Origin: Clonostachys chloroleuca
Lineage: Eukaryota > Ascomycota > Sordariomycetes > Hypocreales > Bionectriaceae
Direction of reading: 5' to 3'
DNA length: 64,000 bases
NCBI GenBank assembly: GCA_037952775.1
Contig: JBANAY010000003.1
Span: 12,772,001-12,836,000, forward strand
The position numbers and the translations under genes were made by a program. Shown here piece after piece: positions 1 to 9,953 of the stretch. The notes under the pieces were generated by a model. The model worked only from the letters and a program-made list of their open reading frames with translations. It had not been told where the DNA came from and did not search any database. Numbering within the stretch: position 1 is the first letter of the stretch; every line of letters starts with the position of its first letter.

Positions 1-415
1 TAGCCATTGCATTTACTGTGTAGTACGGTAACTTCTTATCTTAAGTGTTAGATATAAAGACCGTCACTAAAAGTTGAAGAAATAGCTCTGATGCCAACTA
101 GTATTTTAAAAAGACTATCTCCCTAAGGAAAACCCGCTTCAAATCTAGCATACATTCCTCATCCCATCTAAACAGGTCACATTCACTAGAGAAAAATACA
201 ACCACTATTCCAGAAACCAGGTGTTACAAACGATGATGATCTCTAAAAACACAAGCTTCCATATGTCCCGAAAATCTGAAACCCGAGTGCCTCTTGTGCT
301 TGCCTAAACTTCTTCCTTAAGCCTTCCACCAATGCCTTTAGCAGAGGGTTTGGGCTGGATCCTCGAAACCAAGGTCAGAAATATTGCGGAAGTGCTTCTT
401 GAGGGCAGCGTCGCC

Positions 416-1180
416 TTAGTATTGATCGTATTCGATGGCAAGCTGGTCACGCTTTCTTCTCGGGGGCGAGTGCCCCCCGCCACCACCTTTAACATCAGGA
501 CGGACAGGACGGTCCTTCTTCCCTGGGTTGCGGGTCAGTAGGCCACGCGTTCTTTTCGGGGGCGAGTGCCCCCCGCCACCACCTTTAACATCAGGACGGA
601 CAGGACGGTCCTTCTTCCCTGGGCTGCGGGTCAGTAGGCCACGCGTTCTTTTCGGGGGCGAGTGCCCCCCGCCACCACCTTTAACATCAGGACGGACAGG
701 ACGGTCCTTCTTCCCTGGGCTGCGGGTCAGTAGGCCACGCTTTCTTTTCGGGGGCGAGTGCCCCCCGCCACCACCTTTAACATCAGGACGGACAGGACGG
801 TCCTTCTTCCCTGGGCTGCGGGTCAGTAGGCCACGCGTTCTTCTCGGGCCCGAGTGCCCCTTGCCGCCCTTAACATCACCATGGACAGGAGCGTCCTTCT
901 TCCCTGGGCCACGGGCAAATAGATACTCGTCTTCCTCGTACATATCGCGCTCGTAAAGCTCTTCAAGAAGATCACGTGCCTCTAGCTCGCCTTCTTCATC
1001 ACGCTCCTCCAGCTCGGCAGGGGCGTCGCGGGCAACAAACTCAGAAGCACTATCAGACTCAACACCACGAGCGACGAGATTGGTGGCTTCAGTCTTGGCG
1101 GCTAGTCCTTGGACGGCAAGGCTAAGAGACAAGACAGCTGCAAAGCTGAGGTTCTTATAAGCAACCATCATAAGAAGCAA
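416..1180 (-). CDS. secreted repeat protein with dibasic (Kex2-type) sites
   Basis: Single-exon gene for a 254-residue protein; an ATG at 1168 (fifth codon, MVAYK) is an equally good start. A hydrophobic signal peptide (about residues 5-28, ending QGLAA) is followed by an acidic pro-region (about 30-90) with regularly spaced LVARG, FVARD, LEERD, LEARD, LYERD and LFARG steps. The rest is five cationic repeats of about 32 residues, the four C-terminal ones nearly identical. Each contains PGKKDRPVRPDVK, a Gly5 run, HSPP and then KR or RR followed by TR or KR. Dibasic KR/RR at each repeat boundary suggests cutting by the Golgi protease Kex2 into several copies of one peptide, as in fungal KEP or dikaritin-type RiPP precursors (known families). 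The repeats have no Tyr or Cys, and no UstYa-like gene is visible nearby, so a cyclised RiPP is not supported. A cell-wall or antimicrobial peptide precursor is equally possible. Confidence 0.75.
   Translation of the reverse strand: MLLMMVAYKNLSFAAVLSLSLAVQGLAAKTEATNLVARGVESDSASEFVARDAPAELEERDEEGELEARDLLEELYERDMYEEDEYLFARGPGKKDAPVHGDVKGGKGHSGPRRTRGLLTRSPGKKDRPVRPDVKGGGGGHSPPKRKRGLLTRSPGKKDRPVRPDVKGGGGGHSPPKRTRGLLTRSPGKKDRPVRPDVKGGGGGHSPPKRTRGLLTRNPGKKDRPVRPDVKGGGGGHSPPRRKRDQLAIEYDQY
443..905. repeat. 96-bp coding tandem repeat, about five units
   Basis: The motif ggtccttcttccctggg recurs at about 511, 607, 703 and 799, an exact 96-bp period, with a diverged fifth unit near 893. Units differ by only a few bases (for example gggttg versus gggctg, and cgcgttc versus cgctttc), so they have been homogenised recently. 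The reverse strand encodes the 32-residue repeats of the secreted protein. A C6 run sits in each of the four near-identical units. Confidence 0.9.
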
Positions 1181-4100
1181 GTAGAAGAATTGTTCTAGAA
1201 AAGGTCCCAGAAAATAGCGAGCAACTTGGGAAAAGATAAGGATGAGGAATAGAGAAAAGGAAGGAAAAAGTATAAAAAAAAGTATGGTAAAAAGGGAGGT
1301 GGACGGAGATAAGGAATAGACTGAAAACGACTATTTTTTTTCTCACTTTTTCTGTTTGATGAGGGAGGAAAGCGTAAGTCATTCAGATCGGCTCAGACTT
1401 TATATATTTTTCTTCCGTCTTTCTCAAGAGTCCTGCATTTCTACATCCACCCCTCGCTTAGGCACGGCATGTCATTGGGGTAGTCATGCCGTCCATCTAC
1501 GCCCTTGTTTCATGAGGTGTGAGGCGCGCTTCGGGGTTTTCAGAAAATGGTAATAATATAACGAATGCCTTCAAGGAATGACGAGGAGAGCCTAGTTCCT
1601 CTGACACCCCCAGTTCCCTCCTCCCGGTTTTGGCAAAAACCGCTCGGCAAGATACGCTTTCAGCAAGCCCGGAGGTGTATGCGCCATCCATGGACGGGGT
1701 TCAATGTTGGTGGGTCGCATGCAATCAGGAGGTATCATCCGAGCTTGGCATCTGGTACTACAAAATGTCTCTGGCAATCTCAGGCAGATCGAGTATTCAT
1801 CCAAGCAGCCAATTCCTCAGGTTCAACTCTTACGTTGAGCATTAGTGAAATTTTACTGGAATCATGATCAAGTACTTATAGCCATGTCTCAATGATGGCG
1901 AAGCGTTTGAGTGAACACTGGATACACCAGCCAGATCTCTTTATGCTGATCAACTATCAGCTCATGCCATAAACCCACACGGATGGTGTTACATTCCTCC
2001 AGTATTAGCCTCTACGGCTCCACAAAATCTGATGATTTAGGTACTTGTGGCAGGGAATCTGGCATGATCATTTCTCTGATCAGTGTCCTCCGTAGCATTG
2101 AAGGAGCATTGCAGCCACTTCTCAAAGTTCAGCTATTATTAGTACTAGGCTAACGGTAGCCGAACTCAGTGAGGTCCTATCGCCATGCATTTCTAAAAAT
2201 CAAATTACACTAGTGCCTGAGTAAAGGGGAACACTCCAAGATGCTACTACATCTTCCAACAGCTTAGCAGTCAGTTTCTACGATTAATATCGGCAGCGGA
2301 CCGAGGCCTGGAACTTGCACCCTCAGGTCCTTGTGATGACAATATTGGCAAGTGGCGTTCGGCTGTTTATTGGATTAAGGCAGTACGAATTCCTCGGCAA
2401 CTGACATTTCCATCCAACACAATTCGTAAAAACTTGACTCTGTCTACCTTTCCATAGTCTCGCATAGCTACGGTACCAAGTACACTCTAATGACCTTCAG
2501 TTGGTTCCGCCCCTCCTTGTAGCCTAAAACTCGCACGCGCTATTATATCACTGCCTGATCCCATTTCCACATAATGCAGCTAATTGCGTATGCATGCCCT
2601 TGAAAGATGCCCTTATATATTACAATTCATGATAGGAGCATTTTTCCCCACGTTCGTGAGTTCCATGTAGTGGCAGTCAAATAGCAAAGCTGGGAGTGTT
2701 TAGTATTTAGCTCTACAAAAGAGTCAAAGTCCGCGCTTTTTTGTTTTGTTTTACAAAATCTGTCTACTTATCTCAGTCTCTGAGAAGATAGCTGAGGATA
2801 TGATACATTCCCGTATATACACAATTTATCTTCTCTTATTCGTGTGCATAATCATGTACTCAAGAGGCAACCTCGAATCTACACTTCTGCGACGACCGGA
2901 CGGTATAGGGTAGTGGACGCCTATAGTGTCATTCTGCTGAGTGATAATTGAAACACAAGATGAATCTAGGGTCAGGCTACGACCCCCGGATGCTAAGGTT
3001 GCGAAGACAGTTTCGATTTGGGTCAAAATCCATGGCCTGGAACGTGTTTAGCTGCTCATGGAAACCCATGTCGCCATGCCAATCTCAGCCGGGAGATGAA
3101 ATGAGGTGGAAGATCCTTTATTGTTTTATGCAACTCGTCCAATTTAACGTATATTAATACACTCACCCAGGATAAATGAAGGGCCAATATCTAAGGCCGG
3201 GCGAACCACATGTTGAGTACTTGCTTGGCCAAGAGGTTGAAAGGATTGCCGCAGATTCATCAATCCCCTTTAATCTTAGTCCTACAAATAGGTTGCCAGA
3301 TTCACCACAATTATTATTTCAAAGTCTGTTTGTTTCCTTAGTTTTAAATCAAGCAATTCCATAGACAGTACTGGACCACCGGGAAATATCAGGTCTTTGC
3401 GAGCATGAACCGCAAATGGAATCTTTGGCCAGGGAGAGTAGAGCTCAAGGTTTCTTAAATACAAGAATCTAAGGCACATAGAAATTAGTGATATCTAATT
3501 TTGTCTTATTCGGCTTTCATCTTCGAAGGTCTAGTCTAGATTGGTAACAGCCATCAATAGTCCGGTGGACACGCTGAAACGTGCGCATTCAATCCCTGGG
3601 CAGGAAATTGAGCACGCAAAATGGTACATAGTTCCTCCCTCGGCCACTTCCGCTTTCATTACCATACATTGCGCCATGCCTCTGCCAAGGAGACAATGAT
3701 CCTCCACTGTGCGGCTATTGGGAGCAGCATTGCTTCAAATGATCCCTTCAGTCGGTCTTCGACGGTTCTGGCTGCACCGAGAGCAATCAACGCAGTCAAG
3801 CTCTGGGTGTGCAGTCAAATCCGCTTGAGGCATGATGCTAACCCATTCATATAATCGACGCTCGCATTCCTTCAAAACTTGCCGGGAATCGTGGGCTGCT
3901 GTGTAAAGAGATGCAGGGGGCTACAATTTCATCACCCACCGCTGCGAACCTCTGCCCCCTATCGGTGTACATGAATCAAAGCCCGTGCTTCTTTGGCGTC
4001 TTCATCTTTTTTTGGCTGCGCGTCACCTGGTATGCAGGGCAGAACGATCAACCAATATTAATTTTATCCTAGCCTATCACTGCTGTCAGTTGGGGCCTGC

Positions 4101-5612
4101 AAGCGAAGCGAGGTCTCTCCACTCACACCCTAGGCTGACCTCACAGCGTTGTTTTGACTCGCCGATCGGAATTCGCCCACTGACGACTCGGACTTTTTCA
4201 ACGTACTATGTAGCATGGGAGAGATTGCTATGTATAGGTGGCCAGTACACAGGCTTGTACTCTCAGGACTCCCGCTAGCCAAACTGTTGATTGGGCAGGT
4301 GAGCAGATGGCTAAGAGCCACCCAACCATCTTCCCTCTTTCGCAGGCACCTTCTATATTTAGCCCAAACTATACGTTCTCTGAGAGCGAATGCGCGATCG
4401 CACGCCCGTATGCCAAGCGAGGGTGAGACAAATCCCAAAGCCTCATCAGGCAGTCCATTGATTCGCTATTCCCGGGGTTTGGATGATATGTATTATCTCG
4501 ATTTGCACTGAATTTTCTGAGGTATGGGGTTCTATCATGTTCACGTGTCTACCGCAGACACAGTGTAAGTAGGCCTAGCCATTGTTCTAGCGTGCTCGAT
4601 GCATCATTAAACGCAAAGATAACTCAAGAACATGGAAGCACAGTAATATTCAATTGTTTCTCAACCTGAAGGTGTGGAAATTACAATTACAGTCACGGAT
4701 TAAAGACTTAGCTGCTTCCCTTTCTGTGCATTTAGACATTCGAGTAGCCATGCTAGGAGGAGGTGTTATTTCTCTGGCTCTCTTTCAACCCCTAGGTCGC
4801 CATCTCGAAAAGGATGATTCCACATGATAGTTTCTAGCCACGTCACTCCAAGTAATTACACAGGATTTCCGTTATCCTCGCCATGATTCAAGCCGTGAAT
4901 TCCTGCCCTTAAGAAGACTGCTGCTGACGATATGAAAGCGGTAACAATTGAGATGGAAATAAAACAAATTTTCAACGACAACCATAGAACATATTCAGAC
5001 CGTCTATGTTTGCAATTAATTGCTAATGACAGGATACTTGTAGCCTAAAGAGTTCTGAATGAGATGAAATGCACAAAGCTCATGTGTTTAATTATTTAAT
5101 TCATTTAGTGAACATTTATTCAGGTTAAGCGCTTGAGAAGCTTTGTGCAACACAACTATAGAGAATAAATTAATTAATCGAGGACAAGTAGACCAAACAA
5201 GGCGGGGTTATACTCTCAACTATGGCAGATTTGATGACAGATTAGTAGAAGGTAACTGAGTCGACCGACGCATATTAGTTATTTATTTACAGGTAGTTTG
5301 GGATAAAGCTTCGGTGTTGTAACTTTCTTTTTTCATTATGCAGTGAAACTAGTCCTGAAGAGAGGATGTGCTTTGTGTGATTCAGTGTTACGTCGCGAAG
5401 CAGCATCTGATGGTTCTGGGATGATCACAGACTCGTTACCTCCACAACTTCAAGTCTTACTAGAACGAACAGCTAACTGAGTCACAGAAACAGATCGTGA
5501 CATAAAAGGCAGGCGAGCTGCTGTTGCGCAAAAAATCATGGATGGACTCCAAAGCTGCCTTTTGATTTCTCCTCACACCTTAAACTTCGACTCACCCCTC
5601 CTCATTCTCAAC
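1181..5612. other. gene-poor stretch, nothing recognised
   Basis: About 4.4 kb in mixed composition. Only short open frames below about 105 codons occur, on both strands, none with a recognisable motif. The first 200 bp (1181-1380, purine-rich on the given strand) is probably the promoter and 5' leader of the repeat-protein gene. The last 600 bp are AT-rich and lead into the GNAT relic. No tRNA, LTR or terminal inverted repeat was seen by eye. Confidence 0.5.
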
Positions 5613-6268
5613 ATGGTGTCTCCTTCTCAGGCTTTTGCTCGCAGGTCCTACGAGTGCCGTACTCCGCGACTCCTCATCCGGACGCCCACTTCCGTGGATG
5701 AGGAAGTATATAACACCCTCTCTACAGACCAAAAGCACTATCCTTATGAGAAAGCGGAGACCGAACTGGCACGCGAGACCATAACTGAATTCATCAAAAA
5801 CATGCCCAATTACTCTTCAGCTGGGGCTGCCGCTTTCTTTGTTATAGAGCTACGTGAAACGGTGAGGTGATTGGGCTCTGCGGGTACAATGCATTCAAAT
5901 CTCAGAAACCCGCCGAGTTTCTGAAGAAGCCGGAGGCAAGTTCTGAGCCGATGTTACAGACTGACATAGGTATCACTATTGACCATAAGCACTGGAGAAA
6001 AGGCTATGGCGTCGAAGCTTTCTGCGGCTTAGTCGAGTTTGCTCACCGAGAGCTTGGCTGTAAACTGTTTCGCGTCGAGACGGGTCTTACCAATGAACCC
6101 TGGGTGGGTTTGATGCAAAAGGTCGGTCTTTCTACGTTCAAGAAGTCCGATTGCTCTGTTGTTGAGGATGGGAAGGAGGTCTGAGATTGGCGCTTTGATG
6201 TCGAAGATTGGGCGAAAGCAAGAAGAGCCATGGTGGAAACAGGAAAATGGCCTCTTCCCTCTGCATAG
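5613..6268 (+). pseudogene. GNAT N-acetyltransferase, broken by frameshift and stop
   Basis: The reading frame starts at ATG 5613 (MVSPSQAF). It carries the fungal GNAT pattern: ECRTPRLLIRTP near the N-terminus, IGLCGYN at the strand before the acetyl-CoA site, then GITIDHKHWRKGYGVEA, a match to the motif A acetyl-CoA loop (Q/RxxGxG/A type), and FRVETGLTNEPW with the conserved Asn. Two lesions break it. The frame shifts by one base at about 5858-5867, just before IGLCGYN, and an in-frame TGA at 6182-6184 separates DGKEV from DWRFDVEDWAKARR. The C-terminal part then runs open to TAG at 6266. The total of 656 nt is one short of a multiple of three. GNATs of this type acetylate small amines or peptide N-termini; no substrate can be inferred. 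The TGA is consistent with TGG->TGA, a RIP-type change. Confidence 0.75.
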
Positions 6269-6429
6269 GAACCATCAATCCGTCTACCATGAGTATTCAC
6301 AGCGCGGCCAGGTTTTGTTTAGTTTTGATTATAGTCTTGTTCACAGTACTCTTGGAGAACTTTCTGTCGTTGGACTAGTCCTTATTCAAGAATTTATCTT
6401 ACTTTATCTGCAAATGAGCTTAATTTTAG

Positions 6430-8560
6430 TTTCCAAGTCAATATAAATAATAGTATAGGTACAAATCTTACTTTATCACCTTACTAGCTAAATATTTTAT
6501 TAGATTAGTTAGGACTCTTAATATAGTAAAGCTTCTAAATTAATGGGAAAATATTACTTATTCTTAATTAGCTTATATTATAAGTTAATATAAGAGTTTA
6601 ATAAAAGAATTTATTTATAATATTAAGTATAGAAAGGAATATCTAGAAATAATAATAAAGCTTTCCCTTTAAATATAATCTCTTTTAAACTAATCTAAGA
6701 AGATTAAACTATTTAAAAGTTATACTAATATCTATAAAATCAGTTATTATATTTATAAAACTTAAGGAATACTAGGAGATAACTTACACTATAGATACTC
6801 TTATTTGTTGTTTCTAAAGACAGACCTTTTAATAGCGTTTATATAAGTATTTTGCTATAGTATGAGCTCTATTACAGATACAGTATTTTATTAAACTATA
6901 CTTATTCAGACTGTGCTTCTGCTCTTTTTTTAATAGATAGTTTATAATAGGTAAGCTCTATTACAGATGTAGTATTTTATTGAGCTATGCTTACTGAGGC
7001 TAAGCTCTTCCTCAATATTACGCTTATTGAGCTTATAAAACCCCGAGCTACAATATTGCGTTAATCCTCCTCATCAACAGATCTGGTTGCGAAATCGCCG
7101 CCCTGGATAGTGCTGCTATCGGAACGGACAGTAAAATCGGTGGTCTCCGCAGATCCAGCTACAGTTCTATTTGGAAAGGAAAGAATAGCAGCAGTTAAAG
7201 CTACAGAGAGTTATTTAAGAGAAGCCATTCTGACGAAAATTGATTTGCATATTGTGAAAAAGAAGATATAAATAAGTATAAGGGATAATTGCAGAATAAA
7301 AGAATATGAAAGATAATAGTAAAATAGAAGATAGAGGATAGAGGAGAAGTATTATCTTATATAGCTTTAATCTCTGTATATTAGATGTAAAATCTTGATT
7401 TGCTCATTTATTTATTATTAGAAGGAATATATTCCTTTGGAAAGAGTAAGAGTCTTCATCTTCGTTATCCTAAAATAGATTTACTGTAATTGCGTTGGGT
7501 AATTGCCTTGGTAATTATCTAGCGCCGGTATTCAAAATCCTTATCAGCTATAATACTTCTACCAGCTCCTTGCCTATCTATATATATAGGTATCAGAAAA
7601 CGGGGACTACGAAATCCGCTTATAAAGAAAAACGGTTTAGACAATGGCTCTAAACCTCGGGTTACTTTACGAAATCATAGCTGAATAGTATTAGTCCTTA
7701 TTTTCTGAAACCTACTCGTTATGTAAGTAGAAAGAAATGTTACCTCACCCCTAAATAGATCTGTTAACTTCTACGTATTCTGCTTGCTAAATATTCGGTC
7801 TCTAAAGGTCTATTACTCCTCCTTTAATACTTGCGCATCCTGGTGTAAAACTATACAGCTTACGTTATTAGGAGCTACAGATGTTAAGCTCGACTACTCT
7901 GTCGATACCGCAGCTAAATAGTAGAAACTACAGATTAATGAGGATAAGACCTGTTATATACAAATAATTTCTTGAAGAAGGATAGTTCGCTCTTCTTTTA
8001 TCTACAGGCTATACACCCTCGAAGAGAAGTATAAGGCTGTTAACGGCCCGTTTCGTACAGGATTTCCGTAAGATCCTTTTACGGGGCAGAACCAGCTTGG
8101 AGAGTAGATTGTCCTTATAAGGGAGGCAGTCTTGCAAAGGATATAGGCATTCTGAGTTCCCTGCTCTGTAGGGAGTCAGCTTATTGTAGCTGCCCAATTT
8201 TACCCAGCCTCTTGTCCTTGGCCTAGAATATATCTGAGTACTGCCACGCAGTATTCAGACGGATTAGCCCAGACTGCCTAGATTACGTGTTTAGCAGTTG
8301 ATAGTTCAATCGCTACCGGTGGAGTACAAGACCCTGATCCCCTTCTCGTTGTCTTATCCTTATTGATGTTACGAGGATTGATCTAATTGCTGGAAATATT
8401 GCACTAAAATTTCATACGGCTCGGTATACAAGGCCTCCCGCGAGGCTAGGAAGAAAAAAAAATATACTAATTTCCGAAGTCTGAGCAATTAAACCGCCTT
8501 AATTCTTATTTTGGATTTATTTATTTATTTTACTATCAAAGTATTAATTTATAGAGTGTA
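6430..8560. other. AT-rich decayed block, RIP-like
   Basis: Composition changes sharply about 160 bp after the GNAT relic: long runs of taata, ttata and ttaaa, very few CpA-rich words, and stops in all frames. It becomes a little more mixed at about 7500-8400. Such islands in ascomycetes are usually transposable elements destroyed by repeat-induced point mutation. No reverse transcriptase or transposase motif survives well enough for me to name the element, and I see no clear terminal repeats. Confidence 0.55.
7061..7228 (-). pseudogene. small secreted-protein-like reading frame with early stop
   Basis: Inside the AT-rich block is a short stretch of ordinary composition. On the minus strand it reads as a 55-residue frame from ATG 7228 (MASLK, then TAA at codon 6, then LSVALTAAILSFP) to TAA at 7061. 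A hydrophobic signal-like segment is followed by a short polar tail ending SVDEED. Apart from the early stop it looks like a small secreted peptide gene. It is too short for a family assignment and may be chance. Confidence 0.3.
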
Positions 8561-9452
8561 TACGTACAGCCAAAAGCAGGGGAAGCCTGTCCACGAACAT
8601 ACTACACAGGGAAGAGGAAACTAAACCGTCCTTCCTAAGGTTGTTAGCCAGCTGGCTAGGAGCTGGGAATAACCGCTAACAGGCAATATGGCATGATATC
8701 ATGTTGTCCGGCCGGCTACGAAAGCCATACATGGATTAGGGCAATCAGTTATTAGAAGATATACAGCCGGGCTAAACAAAATGAGGGAGAACTGTCTTAC
8801 TGATGGCCCTTACGAGAAATAATAGTCGGACGAGGGAACGTGTATGGTTTATCTCAAGCCGTGGTCCTTGCGCATTGACGATGTATATTTCCAATTGCTG
8901 GGCGGCGATTCCTATTGGGGCGTCCCGGCTGGGGGGAATAACAATACTTTCTCGCAATAGCTCGCATCGTTAATAATTAGATGCCTGTTAAGAGCGGTTG
9001 GTGATTGCTGCCTGATTGTATATATGCAGCCCTGTTTTTTGTCGGATTCCTGCAAGTTGCCCCCACGCTACAGATTTATGGAACAGAAAGAAAAAATTGC
9101 CTGATTGTAGTCTTGGGAGATGATGCACGCAGAGTTTGCTTGAGAGTGACGGCTGCCTCGGCCCTTCCCTCCTACTAAAATAAAATTCAATGCAGTAACA
9201 GGCCTAATGTAAGGTCAGGATTGTTCTGTATGACCGGCGCTGATGATATCGGATGACTTGAGGCTGGGCGTGTGGCACCTCGGCCGCAAAGGGGCGACCA
9301 TTGAGTATGTCCCGGCCGAAATCATGGCCAAAGTGGGAAAGGGTTGGCTCTGACGGTGGTGCCAGAGGCTGCTCTAACTCAGTAATCGTGGATTTCGCTA
9401 TAATGAACGGCGCACGCTGCTAAGATACAAGAAACGAATTAATGAATGGGTG

Positions 9453-9502
<50 letters not shown>

Positions 9503-9953
9503 TATAAAGACCAAATGGAAGGGAAGGGTTGAGGCAGAAACTCGGGGTTTTCCATTTGCACGATAGGAAAAGCATGCCTACTCTCAACCTTGTCCGTATG
9601 ATATCTATATTGCGGTTGAATGTTTAAAATCTTAAGTATCTTTTTAGGGTACGAATTAGTAGTTATTCATAATATGGTATTTTTCATATAAGAGATAATT
9701 CCCAGCTACTAAACCTCGTCCGTGGTTAGAAGGGCCCCTCCAATCCCATGTATCGTCTTCAAGTTGTATCGATGACTTTATCTTATTATTCATCTCAGGA
9801 CCATTCGCTCAACGGTATCAGTGACTTTACTACTATAAGCAAAATTTCGTTATGCTCACATTAAGTAGCCCCCAACATTGACTGAATATTATATAATAAC
9901 TCAGAACCAGTGATATAAGCGACAACAATGAAAACCTTTAGCGCAACACAACA
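8561..9953. other. intergenic region upstream of the HET gene
   Basis: Mixed composition, no reading frame of interest. It contains an uninterrupted A48 tract (9453-9500) and should hold the promoter of the HET gene in its last several hundred bases. No other structure was recognised. Confidence 0.45.
9453..9500 (+). repeat. poly(A) tract, 48 bases
   Basis: An uninterrupted run of 48 A, flanked by gggtg on the left and gatataaagacc on the right. It may be a mononucleotide microsatellite or the tail of a retroposed element. I see no reverse transcriptase frame directly upstream, so a full LINE is not supported. Confidence 0.8.

Noticed and set aside
435..956. A 173-codon repeat-rich open frame on the plus strand, antisense to the secreted repeat protein
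   Set aside because: It is the mirror of the 96-bp repeat units. It has no signal peptide or known motif, while the minus strand has a signal peptide and Kex2-type sites.
1565..1867. A 100-codon plus-strand open frame left of the gene-poor stretch
   Set aside because: No signal peptide, domain or codon pattern supports it, and overlapping frames of similar length exist on the other strand.
5862..5905. A possible 44-nt intron (GTGAG...CTCAG) that would explain the GNAT frame break
   Set aside because: Removing it would delete the conserved IGLCGYN strand, and the downstream in-frame TGA would remain.
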